In this document: piece by piece, positions 45,694-57,900 of the stretch
How positions within the stretch are numbered: the stretch's first letter is position 1
Layout: every line of letters begins with the position of its first letter
Assembly: GCA_017590115.1 (NCBI GenBank)
Contig: JAGGNK010007559.1
Coordinates: 1,820,020-1,884,019 of the forward strand
Length of the DNA: 64,000 bases
DNA from: Montifringilla adamsi
Taxonomy: Eukaryota; Chordata; Aves; Passeriformes; Passeridae
Direction: 5' to 3'
The notes under the pieces: model-generated
The model's database searches: none
Told to the model about the DNA's origin: nothing
What the model saw: the letters and a program-made list of their open reading frames with translations, nothing else
Translations under genes and position numbers: made by a program

Positions 45694-46552
45694 GCCACCA
45701 GGGTTCCAAGATTTTTCCTCCTTCCGCGTGATGGGGTTGGCTCTCAGCACTGTGGGGTCACTTCCCGTTCTGGGACTGTGGCCTCAAGGTGCCCTGTGTG
45801 GGTTTGGAGAGTCCTGGTCGGATTTTAATTCCTAAAGATTGATCCCCTTTCTGCCCCTGCAGAGCACCAGCCCCACAGTGATCCCTTAACTCCAGTCCCA
45901 CCAGCCCTGGGTGGCTCAGACCTGCACACACCCCACCTCTTCTAAAGGTGATTTTCATTAAATCCTTCCTTTTTTGCTGGATTTTCCTTATTGGATGGGA
46001 AAAATTCCCATATTTGATATTCAGTGGAGAGTGAATATCCACTGAATATCAAACCTGATATTGATGTCATACCACTGAATATCACAACGCTGCTCTGTAA
46101 CTGGGGAAATGTGTGGAATTCCACCAGGGCAGGTTTTTACCTGGTGCAAAAAGGCAGAATTCCCTTGGCTTTCCTGCTCAGACTCCCTAGTTATGCATTC
46201 CAGCCACACAATTCCCTCCAGCTCTTCCAAGGATTCAAAAATAAAAGTGCCAGTGAGCAGGAGGCTCTTCCAAAGGGGCTGATCCTCCTCCTGTGTGTTT
46301 GGACATCCCCTTATCTCCCTGCCAGGACCTCACCCCCGGGGCAGCTGTGACATCACCGGTGCCACTCGGTTTCCTGAGGATTTTAACCCCTGTCAGAACC
46401 ACTTAGAGATTCGCTGGGTTACCCTGAGAACTCCTGGGGTGCCCCAATTTTCTCTTTGGAGAAGAAAAATTGTGTTTTTTCTGCCTTGTTGGTGCTCGCT
46501 AAACAAATAATGAGCAGCCAAATGAATCAGTGCTGGCATCAAATAAAAATTG
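45694..46552. other. single-copy DNA with one hairpin, no gene seen
   Basis: Holds the inverted repeat at 46013-46053. No repeat family otherwise. Confidence 0.5.
46013..46053. repeat. 16-bp perfect inverted repeat
   Basis: The left arm, TTTGATATTCAGTGGA (46013-46028), is exactly complementary to 46038-46053, with a 9-base loop. A third partial copy, CCACTGAATATCA, follows at 46072. Confidence 0.93.
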
Positions 46553-46852
46553 TTAAATTCTGTGTGGCCCAGGATGATGAAGGTTTAAAATCCTAAATGA
46601 AAATATTAAATTCTGTGTGCCCAGGGTGCTGGGGGTTTAAAATCCTAAACAAAAAAAAAGTTAAATTCACTGTGCCCCAGGATGCTAAGGGTTTAAAATC
46701 CTAAATCATAATTGTTAAATTCTGTGTGCCCCAGGATGTTAAGGGTTTGAAATTCTAAATCAAAATGCTAAATTCAGTGTGGCCCAGGATGCTGAGGGTT
46801 TAAAATCCTAAATAAAAAGATTAAATTCTGTGTGGCCCAGGATGCCCTGATC
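46553..46852 (+). repeat. minisatellite, 53-55 bp unit, about 5.6 copies
   Basis: TAAATTC starts recur near 46553, 46606, 46661, 46715, 46769 and 46821. Units share TAAATTCTGTGTG, CCCAGGATGCT and GGGTTTAAAATCCTAAA. Inside each, TTTAAAATCCTAAA gives an AT-rich half and CCCAGG a GC-rich half. Confidence 0.93.
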
Positions 46853-47999
46853 TTGTTCCTCATGTTGGACCTGAAGGATTGCACTGCAAATTGGGGATCC
46901 TCAGTGGGAGGGATAAATCTGGGCACAAAACTCAAGATTTGAGCAAATTCTCTCTATTCTAACTGAGATTTCTTGTGAATTACAGACCAAAGTCTCAGCT
47001 GGAGCTGGAATTATTCTGTGTACAACTTTTATCGAAACAGCTCTCCTGCAAAACCAAAACAACAACTCCCAGCATCCCAAAATGAACAGATTACTGAATT
47101 ATTTCTGTGAATAAATGTGAAGAATGGCTCCAGGAGCATTAACACGCAGAGCTGCTGAGACCCCCTCGGCCAGCCCGGCCAGGGGGCTGAAGTATGGAGC
47201 AGCAGAAAGAACTCAGAGGCAGAAATGAGGCTGGTTGAAAGCAGGGCTGTGTTTTGGAGAGCCCTGCTCGCCCCCCTGGCCCAGCCCGCAGCTTCGCTGT
47301 CATTAATAAAGCCAAAAGCGAGAGGTGGGGCCACATGTGGTGTCAATACACTTTAATTAAGTGTAATAATTCCCCTTTTCCTGAGGTGGACGTGCTAAGA
47401 CAGATTTCTCGGCGGAGATTTATGCCTGGCCAAGGATTTCTGGGCTGTCCCCTGCGCTGTGCAGAGCATCAGTGCCCTCTTTGGGAGCGCCGGGATGCTG
47501 CAGGAGCCCGCGGGACCCGCTCCGAGCGCTGCCACACGTCCGCTTCTGCAGGGTTCACAAATTCCCTGGACGTGGTTCTGCCAGGAAAATCCCGGGGAGC
47601 AGCGAGAAACTGTAAGAAACTCAGAGAGAAAAATTCAGACAATTATTTCGCTCTTTCTGGAATATGATTCTCCATAGTGTGCTATTCATAACTCACCAGT
47701 AGTGTGAGAGAAGATTCCTAAAAGCCAAACAAGACTTAAGTCCACCATTGTTTCTATAAGAACTACAGATTTCTAATAATAATTTTATTTTTATACCTTC
47801 TAATGATAAGGTCTCTATATCGCCTTTACCTGTCCCCAGTACCCCTACAGCAATCACTTCCCAGAGGGTTTGATAATTTTGCTCCCCCTGGAGCAAAGAT
47901 CTTTTTCAATTTGAGCTACTTCACCTAAAAAAATGTAGGAAAACTTTAGCTGAGTACTCTGAGAATCCATAATCGGATCAATAATTAACCACTGAAGAA
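46853..47999. other. single-copy DNA with a small CpG-richer patch, no gene seen
   Basis: 47405-47580 is GC-rich and keeps several CpGs (CGGCGGAG, GAGCGCCGGG, CCCGCGGGACCCGCTCCGAG) but is too short for a CpG island. 47690-47960 could be leftover ERV interior beside the next LTR, but I cannot name a protein in it. Confidence 0.45.
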
Positions 48000-48051
<52 letters not shown>

Positions 48052-48052
48052 G
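48000..48052 (+). repeat. (AAT)n microsatellite
   Basis: About 17 uninterrupted AAT units, at the left edge of the following LTR. Confidence 0.95.
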
Positions 48053-48177
48053 TAAAAAACAACAACAACTTTATTGTGTTTTTGTCTTTTTTTCTGTTCA
48101 GTTTAGATTGGGATTGAAAGTTTTTGAGATGGTATTTTGTGTTTGGATTTAGATCTAAACACAAAATTATTGGTTTT

Positions 48178-48395
48178 TAATCTATATCTATATATCTATA
48201 TCTATATATATCTTCTATATCTATATCAATACAATCTATATCTATATCTATATCTATATGTACGTGTAAATATTTTCTCTACATCTATATTGTAATATTT
48301 CTCTATATCTATTTATCAATATTATAATATTTATCTATATCTATTAATTTATATATTTTATCTATATTTATATTTATTGGTTTTTATCTATATTA
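48178..48395 (+). repeat. (TATATC)n microsatellite, degenerating to the right
   Basis: Dense TATCTATATC words to about 48260, then increasingly interrupted by AATATTT and TTATCTATATTTA. It lies inside the LTR. Confidence 0.9.
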
Positions 48396-48667
48396 CATTC
48401 TTACAAGTTGTGAGTTCTACAACATTTTACTAACAAGTTGCAAAATGCTTACATATTTATTTCTATAAGGTCTTTTAAGGAAAAACTATCTAGTTAAGAA
48501 ATGAAACTTAAATTAATTTTACTTTTAATCCAGTAACTAATTACTTGTGTCCCACAATGTGGACTTTTCTGTTTAATTACAAAACTCAAACTTATGAAGA
48601 AGAAGGTGAAGAAAAAGGTAAAAAAGAAGGACTAGTTTCTGCCTTAAAACTTTTATCTTGTTTTATA

Positions 48668-49105
48668 TATATTACTATATTCTAAGTTTTCTACTCTGTG
48701 ATATCACACACTTCTATTTAAAATCCACACCCATAATCTCACTTCCATAATTCAATTTTGGAAGCCTTTTCCAGGGTCTCAGGTTAAATGTGGCGTTCTC
48801 TTGAGGGTCTGTGCTTTTTAACACAGAAAATCTAAAAATACTATATATTTCTAAATATATTATTATTTATGGATATTACTATACTATATTAATATTAATA
48901 TTAATATTTTTCTATTACCATATATTATGTTATTATATATTACTATATTCTAAGTTTTCTACTCTGTGATATCACACACTTCTATTTAAAATCCACACCC
49001 ATAATCTCACTTCCATAATTCAATTTTGGAAGCCTTTTCCAGGGTCTCAGGTTAAATGTGGCGTTCTCTTGAGGGTCTGTGCTTTTTAACACAGAAAATC
49101 TAAAA
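48668..49105. repeat. perfect 160-170 bp duplication, 268-bp period
   Basis: From TCTAAGTTTTCTACTCTGTG (48681 and 48949) to AACACAGAAAATCTAAAA the two copies show no difference that I can find. The stretch between them is AT-rich TATTAATA-type sequence. Confidence 0.93.
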
Positions 49106-49380
49106 TTTTCAGCATTTTTAGCATCCCTAAAATTTTTAGGGTTTTCACAGTGTGAGTTTCAAGGCCTTTTGGCAGGCTGGGACATCCTGGGCTGGAGGAA
49201 AATCATGGTCAGAGCTTTTATCTGAGCTCACTTTTCTTTGCCACCTCCCCTGAGATGAACCCACGTGGTTGGAACTGCTCTGGTTAAATTTGGGTAAAAA
49301 GCTGCAACAGTCAGATCCTGCCAGTTTTAATGGGATATAAACCCTTCCAGAATCCCTGTGTAGATAAATAGAATTTATAG

Positions 49381-49830
49381 CATGAAATGTGTGCTGAAAT
49401 CAACAGGTAAGGGACAGACTTTGGATGTGCAGGGAGAATTAAAACTGGGAATATGCACTGAAATCATGAAGTAAAGGACAGACTTTGGATATCCGGGTAG
49501 AATTTAAAACATGACATTTGTGAAATGAAATCACCAACTAAGGGACAGACTTAGCTGGGGATATCCAGGGAGAATTTAAAGCAGGGAATATGTGCTGAAA
49601 TCAACAGGTAAGGGACAGATTTGGCTCTCCAGGCATAATTTAAAACATGAAATATGTGAAATGGAATCACCAGCTAAGGGACAGACTTTGCATATCGAGG
49701 GAAAAATAAAACATGAAATATGTGCTGAAATCACAAGGTAAAGGACAGACTTTGGATATCCAGGGAGAATTGAAAACATGAAATACGTGTTGAAATCACC
49801 AGCTAAGGGACAGACCTTGGCTCTCCAGGT
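49381..49830 (+). repeat. minisatellite, 64-70 bp unit, seven copies
   Basis: GGACAG starts at 49412, 49476, 49543, 49613, 49679, 49743 and 49808. Units share GTGCTGAAATCA or GTGAAATGAAATCACC, AAGGGACAGACTTTGG and ATATCCAGGGAGAATT. Two variants alternate irregularly. Confidence 0.93.
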
Positions 49831-50574
49831 GTAGGTATTTCCAGGATGAGCACCTAAAGATTTACTCTTGCTTGAGATGACGACTTAAAAAGTTGTGATG
49901 TGAACTTGTCAAGTTCGGTACTAAAATACGAGACAAGGTGCTGGGGTGTTTTAGTGTGGATTTAGGGGGTCCTAGGAGTTGCTAGAAGTTTCTCCTGGGT
50001 GTTTTTGGGGTCGGAGGGTGATGGAGCTCCTCGGGAGGGAGGCACGGAGTGCTGTTAAGCCGAGCTTTGCAGGGAAAGGGAAGGGCTGAGCGGGGTTTAA
50101 AACTGATCGGGAGCCGATAGCAGAACACAGAGCTCGGGATTAAAGCCCCAGTGCTGGCTGGAGGTCGCTTTTCATCCTGCAGGATAACTCCTGCCTGCTG
50201 CAGGGCCAGCTCACCCCCAACATCTGCTTTAGCCATCGCTTCCAAAACCAAAACAACATCCCCCCAGCGCTGGTGGTACAACAACACAGCCCCCTCTGCT
50301 CCCTCCCGATGCAGGGAAGTTCCCTGCCGGGCTGGAAACCCTTCCTCAGGTCTCAGAGTTACCCCAGCCCCGGCTGGGCTCACCCACTTGCGCATGAAAC
50401 CCTCGGGAAGGATTCTCCAGGGACAGGGAATGGATCCTGCTGCAGCCAGGAGAGCTCCAGCAAAGCCCTGAGCTGGGTTTGGGGAGGAACAGATGCTGCA
50501 GGAGGGTTTGCTTGATGCCCAGTGTGCATCAGATGAGCAGGGGGTGACCTGGTGTCACTACAGGACACAAAAAA
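49831..50574. other. single-copy DNA, no gene seen
   Basis: Somewhat GC-rich at 50000-50500. Open frames on both strands (49982-50395 minus, 50151-50471 plus) have no known domain. Confidence 0.5.
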
Positions 50575-50860
50575 ACACGACGTGAACATGCTGCTGTTTT
50601 CAAGGGAAAAAGGGGAAGTTTATTTTCTGACTCTAACATTTATAGATTTTCAAAGGTGACAGTGGGTTGGAGGGTGAAAGTGCCACCTCTCCAGTGACGC
50701 TGGACAAAACAACAGCCTATCAAATTTCTCCTCTTCCAAAAAAAATGCAAAACAATAAGTTATTTACAGAAAGTGTGTGAGAAAGTTCACAACAAGAATG
50801 TAAATAACAAAAAGTTTAGAAAATCTTAAAAAATCAAGACAACAACCTGGAGCAGTTTGG
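50575..50860 (-). mobile_element. probable ERV LTR (or LTR part), minus strand
   Basis: The block from GTGAACATGCTGCTGTTTTC through GTTTATTTTCTGACTCTAAC, CAAAGGTGACAGTGGGTTGG, TGGACAAAACAACAGCCTAT and ATAAGTTATTTACAGAAAGT is one I recognise as a recurrent songbird LTR sequence. On the minus strand AAATAAACTTCCCC gives a polyadenylation-type signal near the end, consistent with R/U5. Ends and target duplication not resolved. Confidence 0.6.
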
Positions 50861-52697
50861 AGCAGAGGCAGGTCCTGGTGGATCCTCCAATGGATCCATT
50901 GGATGCTCAGTTTAAGCCCAAATTCATTTTGCAGGGCCCTGACACAAAGTGCTGAGTCTGGGCTGTTCTCTTTGTGTAAGGCAGGGCTGAGGTGCCAAAA
51001 CCTCCAAAACTGGAATTTCAGCCCAGTTCTAATTCCAGCATCACCAGGAGCAGAGAAATCTGGTGAAGAACTGGGAGAAGGGCTGTCAGGTGGTGAAATA
51101 AGGGGAGGAAAGGCAGATCAGCAGACTTGATCCAATATCTGTGTTTAGTGGTGCTAAAAGTGGACAGGATTTATCCAGTACCTGCAGATCTCACCAGACA
51201 CGAATTGTCAGACCTGTGGAGGACAGGAAAACTGCAGGGATGAGTGTGGGACAGTGTCAGACCCTCCTCGTGCACAGCTCCTTGGAATTGCAGCTCTCAA
51301 GGGGCTGCAGAGGACAACCCAAAGTTAAAACTCCTGGAGGAAATGGCTTTGGCAAACCAGATTTTCACTGCAAAAGGCAGCCCCAGACCCAGGCTGGGAA
51401 AAGAATGAAAAGGCTCTGAAAAACCTGTTTGCCAGCTTGGGATAAAGTGCAACTTCTGCTGGTGGATTCCAAAATTCAGAGTACCAATCCTCCTTTTTGC
51501 CTTGCTGTTTAGAGGAAGCCCAAGGTGTTTGTGGCCCCCCATGCCTAGCACATACCTCACCAACCAAATATCATTTCCTTTCAGAAGACTTTCAAACACT
51601 TCAGACTTAAAAATACTTTTTCTCCACTGCATTGATCTAAATATCACATAAGCTGCAAAAAATATTAATAACTTGTAAGAAAAACAGTGAGATCAGGCTG
51701 GAGCTTGGACATTACCCAGTGCAGCAGATTTCTTATTTCATTTCTGACACCTCGCTGAAGTTCCATGCCAATTTAGGACAGATGTGCCTGCATCCAAATC
51801 TCACCAGACACACTCAAGAATTTGTTCTCCTATCCAAAAGATTATTTCTGAGCCTGATCCAACCTAATGCACTCAAATCCAAACACCCCAGCTGGGGTGA
51901 AGCTCCAGCTTTCCTTGGTGGCTGGAAGCAGATGTGCCCTGGGAGTGGAGAAGAGGCGCTGGCAATTAGCAAGCCTGCTAGAATTTAAATTCTCTCCTCA
52001 TTAGGTTAAATTTTAACCGTTCTGTGGCTCTTTCTGATCTCAATCCATGTCTTGAGGTTCTCCTGAGCGCCAGGAGATCTGGGGGTGCATGGCTCTGCCT
52101 GTCCTGGGGGGCTGAGCTGAGCTCTGAGCTCCATCCTCACCACGGATTTGGGCTATACTGAGCAACACTTCGTTGTTTTTTATTTAGATTATTTCTAAAC
52201 AAAGCAAAACTCCCGTGCCAGGAGTTTACACAGCCTTTGACATTAAAAAAAGCCCCTTCACAAGCAGTCAGGGCGCTGTGATCACAGCAGAACAGAAATC
52301 ATGAAGATATTTCCTTGACACCTCTGTTTAAACCCGAGGATGTTCTCACTGCCCCTGGGTTCTCACAGCTCCTGCAGCAGCTCTGCTCCATTAGAACAGC
52401 AGAGTGTTAAAATTGCCTTCCCAAAATCACCCCCAAATCTCTGCACTCTCAAGGACGGGTCCTTGAGAGAGAAAGCAATAATCAAGAGGAAGGCAGCTAG
52501 CTATGGCTCAGATTTTATAATCTTTCCCCGCTGTTATTTTTACCACAGGCTATTTTATATTCCCCACCTCTTCTTTTTTTTTTCCCTCTCCATCAAGTTG
52601 CTCTTTAAGGTCACATCTGTTGGGGGCTCATAATGATTTTTATGACAACTTTGCAGAGAAGGGAAGCACTTGGATGCAGAGGTTCGTGTCAGGAGGG
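50861..52697. other. single-copy DNA, no gene seen
   Basis: No repeat family or exon recognised. Confidence 0.5.
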
Positions 52698-52777
52698 ACC
52701 TCTCTCCATCCTGAGGCATTTCCTCCATTCCAACTCGACCTCTCTCCATCCTGAGGCATTTTCTCAGTTCCAACTCA
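52698..52777 (+). repeat. 40-bp tandem duplication
   Basis: ACCTCTCTCCATCCTGAGGC begins copies at 52698 and 52738; they differ at about three positions. Confidence 0.92.
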
Positions 52778-53837
52778 GATGTTCTACTGACCAAGAAAAG
52801 CCTGACCTAAGATATGGATGGCAGAGCAAAAATGTATCTGCAAAATGCCACAAATTTGCCTTCCATTGAAAATCAGCCACCTTGAAGGTGGAGAAAGTAA
52901 AGCAAGGAAAAGTAAAAATATTTTACAAGTAATTCCTATGTTTTTACCATATTTTTAAAGGCTGAAAAGGGCTTTTGAGAAGTTGTTTAGCACGCTCTGC
53001 TGTGTATTGCTTAACAGCTCCAGCTGTGTGTGTGGTTTTGGAGGAGAAGGGGGTTGCTCTCCTCTTTCTTGGTACAATTTTATGTTGGAAACTCCTTCTG
53101 CCTTATCAAGACCTGTCTGACAAATCAGAAGATCCTTTTCCAGCTGCCCCAGCCACCAAATGACATCAGAGGTGTGTGCTCTGTGCCATCATTGTGGGCT
53201 GGCACAAACAACAGAATTACAAAGCCAGCAACAGGATTTTGGTTTTGGATCTCGTGGGAGGACCCAAATCTCATTTTCTAGTGCTCAGTGCATTTAATAC
53301 AAATACAACTACAAAAACTGGCTGCCTTTAATACAAATATTGGCTGATCTGCTCCAGGAACAATTGTTTGCCATTGGGTTTGGGAATTTTTGTAGGGGTT
53401 TTTTTATCTTGGACAAAACACACATTGGATTTTCTTCATTAAGAAAATGAAGATGTTCTCCTGGTGAGAATGTTCTCCTGGTGAACAGAGCCCTGCTGAG
53501 ATTAAAGCTCTGGAGTAGAAACATCCATTGCCATAAAATTGTGAGGAGAATGAGTCCATCACACACCTGGCACTGTCCATGGAATGGTGAACGCTGGAAT
53601 GCTGGAATTCCTGTGTTCCACCTTCTGGGACCTCTCTGAGCACAGGGTGCTGCATCCTCAAAGCATCCCCAGGGTAATTAGGCATTAAATTAATATTTTT
53701 ATGTGTGCTGGAAACATCTCTCCTTTTAGGAATGCTGGGAAAATTTAACAGAGCACAAAGACAACTAAAAAAACCCATGGAAAACTCACTGCAGACTTTC
53801 TGTTCTTAAGAGGGTTTATTTGAAAAATGGGGGAAAC
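52778..53837. other. single-copy DNA, no gene seen
   Basis: Contains a 17-base tandem duplication at 53453-53486 (ATGTTCTCCTGGTGA twice). Nothing else recognisable. Confidence 0.5.
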
Positions 53838-54082
53838 CATTTAGAAGGGTCTAAAATAAGGAGAAATGGCTTTAAACTAAATTTGGATTGACTTAGACTG
53901 GATATAAAGAAGAAGAGTTTAAAATGGGGGTGGTAAAACATTAGCTCAGAGAGGAAGGGGAGGCTCCATCCCTGGGAATGTTCAAGGTCAGGGTGGATGG
54001 CTGAGTGGAAGGTGTTCTTGGGATTGGACTAGGCGGCCTTTAAAGGTCACTTCCAACCCAAAATGCTCCATGAATCCATGAA
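53838..54082 (+). repeat. CR1 LINE 3'-end copy
   Basis: AGACTGGATATAAAGAAGAA, CTCAGAGAGGAAGGGGAGGC, TCCATCCCTGGGAATGTTCA, AGGTCAGGGTGGATGG, GGCCTTTAAAGGTCACTTCC and AACCCAAAATGCTCCATGAA follow the CR1 3' order on the plus strand. About 245 bases. Confidence 0.9.
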
Positions 54083-54530
54083 AATTCTACTGCAGGAGAT
54101 CTTCTCCCAGTGTCTTTCCATCTTATTTTGGACACACTTTTGTCTCGGGGCTCTGAAGGACTCTTCCATCAGCTCTGAGCAGAGAGGTGTTTATTGCCTG
54201 TCCCTCCAACAACTACCCAAAACCAGCCCAGCTCTGCTTTTCTCAGTGCTTTTTAGCTTTTTCTATTCCCTATGATTCCCACAGAAATTGCTACCAAACC
54301 ATAAATCCACCATTCTGAACCCATTTTGTACCGAGGCAAACGACGTCAGAAAGAGCAAAGCGAGAGATTTCCAGGTTATTCCTGTCCTGGGCAATGTGGG
54401 GAAGATCAAATTGTAGAAGTGCTGCAGGAAATTCTGGCAGCTGACTTTTGGGAGCTGCACTGGGAGCTCCATCAGTCATGTTCAGCCTCCTGCGGGTGCA
54501 TTTTTCAATTGATATCCCTTAAATAACGTT
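54083..54530. other. single-copy DNA, no gene seen
   Basis: Nothing recognisable. Confidence 0.5.
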
Positions 54531-54945
54531 AATTACGTGTACGTTCGAGTGCCTCATCCAGCAGGGAAAATTGAGGAAGACACTTATTAAAAAGAGGCAC
54601 CAGCACATGTGGTATTATTTTTACAGCCATCCCGTGTGTTGATATAAAGTATTACATTTGAGTCAAACCTCATTTGGGTGAGCAGTTGAAGTGAAAGCCG
54701 AGCTGCTCCGCGTCGTGGCCGCCCAATTAGCGCGGTGATTAGCCCGGGCTAATATCAACAGAGCCAGGTCTGGGGCAATGTGACAGTTACATCACCACAG
54801 GCTCCCGGCCACTTCCTGAGGCTTCCTGCCTCCAGTCCTGGAGAGCTGCAGCCTCCAAAGGATCCCTGAGGAAAAGGAGAAATTGCGTTGCCGGAAAAGC
54901 CAGTGAACGTTGTCTCGCGGAGGCTGAATATACGTGCTGACATTT
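54531..54945. promoter_or_regulatory. CpG-retaining candidate regulatory patch
   Basis: This repeat-free stretch keeps many CpGs for its neighbourhood (AACGTTAATTACGTGTACGT, TCCGCGTCGTGGCCGCCC, TTAGCGCGG, TGTCTCGCGGAGG). It holds a perfect 16-base palindrome ATTAGCCCGGGCTAAT (54738-54753), next to AATTAGCGCGGTGATTAG. CpG retention and paired homeodomain-type words suggest a conserved or unmethylated element, but no gene start is seen. Confidence 0.3.
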
Positions 54946-57900
54946 CCCCACCAATTTTCCAATGTTTCTTCCCGATTTCCCAATGTTTTTCCGCAGTTTT
55001 CCAACATTTTTTTTGCACATCCAATCTGTTGTTCTCTGCTACTCCTGCTGGAAAGGTTGATGAGAAATTGTTTGTTTTCACTGAGGTTTTGCTTGACCAT
55101 GAATGCGAAGTATTTCTCGAGCTGCTGAATAGCAATTTATGCTGATAAAAGCAGCCTTGAAGGTGCACAGGGATATTTATTTGTTTTATTTTTTTCCAGA
55201 GAAAAAGCTGTTTAAATTCCCAGTCATTAGCAGAACACGCTTGTTGCTTCCGTAGAGGATTTACAAATAAATAAGTTCTTTTCAGAATCCCCGTCTGTGT
55301 TGATCATCTGTGGTTTGGGACTTCTCTCCCTTTCCCCTCTCAAGTATTGCCAGGAAACCAAAGCTGGCTGTGTCTTTATCTACCCCTGGACAAGAAAGTT
55401 TATTTTCTTTATTTTTTTATGCTTTGCTGTAAGCTGATATTAGTTTTGAATATTTTCACCCTCTCCTTCCGTCCTGCTTTGAACTTTTTTCCGCAGCCTC
55501 AATGGCTGCCCTTCCAATGGGTTCATAAATCCAATGGGATCTTCCAAAGTTTTTTGGCTTAAAAAGACAAAGAGGGAAGAATTGTGATTTAGATGTGTTT
55601 AAACATAGCTAAAAAAGTCTGATTTTAGAAAATTTGGAGCATCTGCTTTTGGAAAAATAGGTGTTTTGAAGGGAATTCCAGCTGTGTGTCTGAAAGGGGG
55701 GGCATTACCATTCCTCTTTTTATTTTCTTATATATTTCTTATTTATATCTTTATATATTTATAAATTTGACTCAGTTCATGTATAAAGACTTAGTTATAT
55801 ATGAGAGAATTGTATCTATAACTCATATATAGGAGAGAATTCCATGTATAAATTTCTGGAAATTTTTCATGGGAGGAGGTTGTAGCCCATAATAATTTGC
55901 TCCAAATTATTCAGTGCTCTGGACTTTGTTTTTTCTGATTGTGTTTGCAAATTATCCTTTAAAGCAGGGTGGGTTTGAAGAGGAATTGCTCACTGTCCTC
56001 TCCCAGGAATAAACCCCTGGGAAATGTGGGAATGGGTTCCTAATAAGCAATTCCACAGGGATCTGAGCAGGTTCTGGTGGAACATTCAGTAGCTCCAGGA
56101 AGCACAGTCTTTTCCTTTTGGATTTCTAAAACCTGGATGATGATGGGCACATCCAAACCAAGGATGGCCCAGCCCTGACACCAGGGTGAAATTTGGCAGT
56201 GACAAATTTGGGCTGGCACCAACCACAGTAAGCCATAAATGTGTTTTAGAATAACTCTGGCACCAGGCTGGGGGATCTGCTCTAGATTAGCATTAATGCT
56301 GCTGTGGGTGTCTGGAATTTATTTTCCGTGTTTTTTCCTTGCCAGGTTCCCTACCCAGATCCATCTTGGAGTCTGTAATTATTTGCTCTAGAAAAAACTT
56401 CTTTACACTATTTATGTTTTACCTAATTTCTTATTTTTGTAATTAATTTAATCCCAAATTTTTGGGATTCTTTTCCACAACACAGACCTGGATTTGATCC
56501 ACTTCCTTTTGTGGTTATTCCATTTGCATTTACCTTTGGGATGCAGAGTGGAGCCAGAAATGTATTGGAATATAGACTCAGAAAAGCACTCAGAGAAGGA
56601 GCTCAGGTACCAATGACAAAATAAAAAAAAAATAATTGACTTTAATAATTTGTAATTTGTACAAATAACTAATTAATTGAATTGAATAATTTGCATTTTC
56701 TACGTGTGTTTTAGTCAGTGTTTTTAAAGACCCCCATCTGCATCACTCGCAGTGGAACACTTCCTCTTTCCCCCATCTAGAAACACCCTTTTAAACACAG
56801 AATATATTTCATTTAAGAATAAATTCTTCCTTTTCTCCACCCCCAAAGGTCTCCTCTGTGGGATATCCTTTGGTGAGACAGGAAGCCAAGAACTCAGCCT
56901 GGATTCATGGTATGGAATGGCCAAAAATCACTCGAAACCGACCAAATAATTTTGTTTAGAGAGTTGCTGAGTGTGTTTTATTGCCAGGCATCATTCCCCA
57001 TTATCCTAGAAATGCCCAGGAGTGGATTTTTCCCCTCCCTGCCCCAAGCTGACATTGACTGAAACCCTTCCATGAGGGGAGTTTATAACAAGAGCAATGA
57101 GGTTGTTGCTCTCCGTTCAAACACATCCCCCTTCATTTCCTCTAATTTTATGCAATGTAAATAAATCCTCCGTGGGGCTGGGAGGCTACTGGAAAGCTTG
57201 GAATGCTGCTCATGTGTTCTAAATAAGGCACTCCCAAAAAAAGCCATGCCTGGGGGCTGAGGAAGGGAATTGTCAGTGCTGGAGGAGAAAGGTCGAGGGG
57301 TGCAAGTGGGCTTTTTCCTGGACTTCTCCGAGGGGATAAACAGCAGGGCAAGAAATGCCCTGCTCAAATAAAACAAAGCCAAAAGGGGAGGAAAATCGAT
57401 GGCTCTGCGGGGGGATGGCAGGTTTGGCTAAACCCAACTGCTCCCTGAAGCTGAAGGGCTTGGCTTAACGAGAGAGGTGCTTTTCTCTGGTGGAACTCCT
57501 GCTCTTCCTGTTCCTGCTGCCATCCATGAGCACCAAGCTGTGGCCTGAAGAGATTTGTTGCCCACAGCAACTTGGAAATGGTGGAAAATGGAGCTAGAGG
57601 CTGCTTTGACATGATTAAACCTGTTCCTTTCACTCCTAAGTAGTTGGAAAACCTCCCTACAAACAAGAATAGGCAGTTTAAAGTGCAACTACAGTAAGAA
57701 TCAGCTGCAGTCAACACAGAAAAGACGTTTTCATTCAATCTGATGCCTTTCAAGTCCAAAATTCAGCCCTTGGAGTCTCCCTTTGTCCATATAACTGGTT
57801 CAGGCACCCAGATTTGGGGGCATGGAATACATGTCAGTTTTCCTCAGTTATAATCTGGTCTTCAGTTGAAGGGCAAAATAAGAATAAATACAGACCTAGA

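Larger units (their letters stand above)
48065..49114 (-). mobile_element. ERVK-type LTR enlarged by a microsatellite and an internal duplication
   Basis: Third member of the family. Shared words: TTTTTTCTGTTCAG, CTAGTTAAGAAATGAAACTT, GGACTAGTTTCTGCC and TTATCTTGTTTTATATATAT; the right end is TTTTCAGCA. It is about twice the usual length because a (TATATC)n stretch (48178-48395) sits in it and a 170-base segment is present twice (48668-48837 and 48936-49105). The left end is obscured by the (AAT)n repeat. Confidence 0.72.

Noticed and set aside
47693..47896. 67-codon minus-strand frame beside an LTR as a retroviral gene remnant
   Set aside because: Position is suggestive, but I cannot match it to gag, pol or env motifs.
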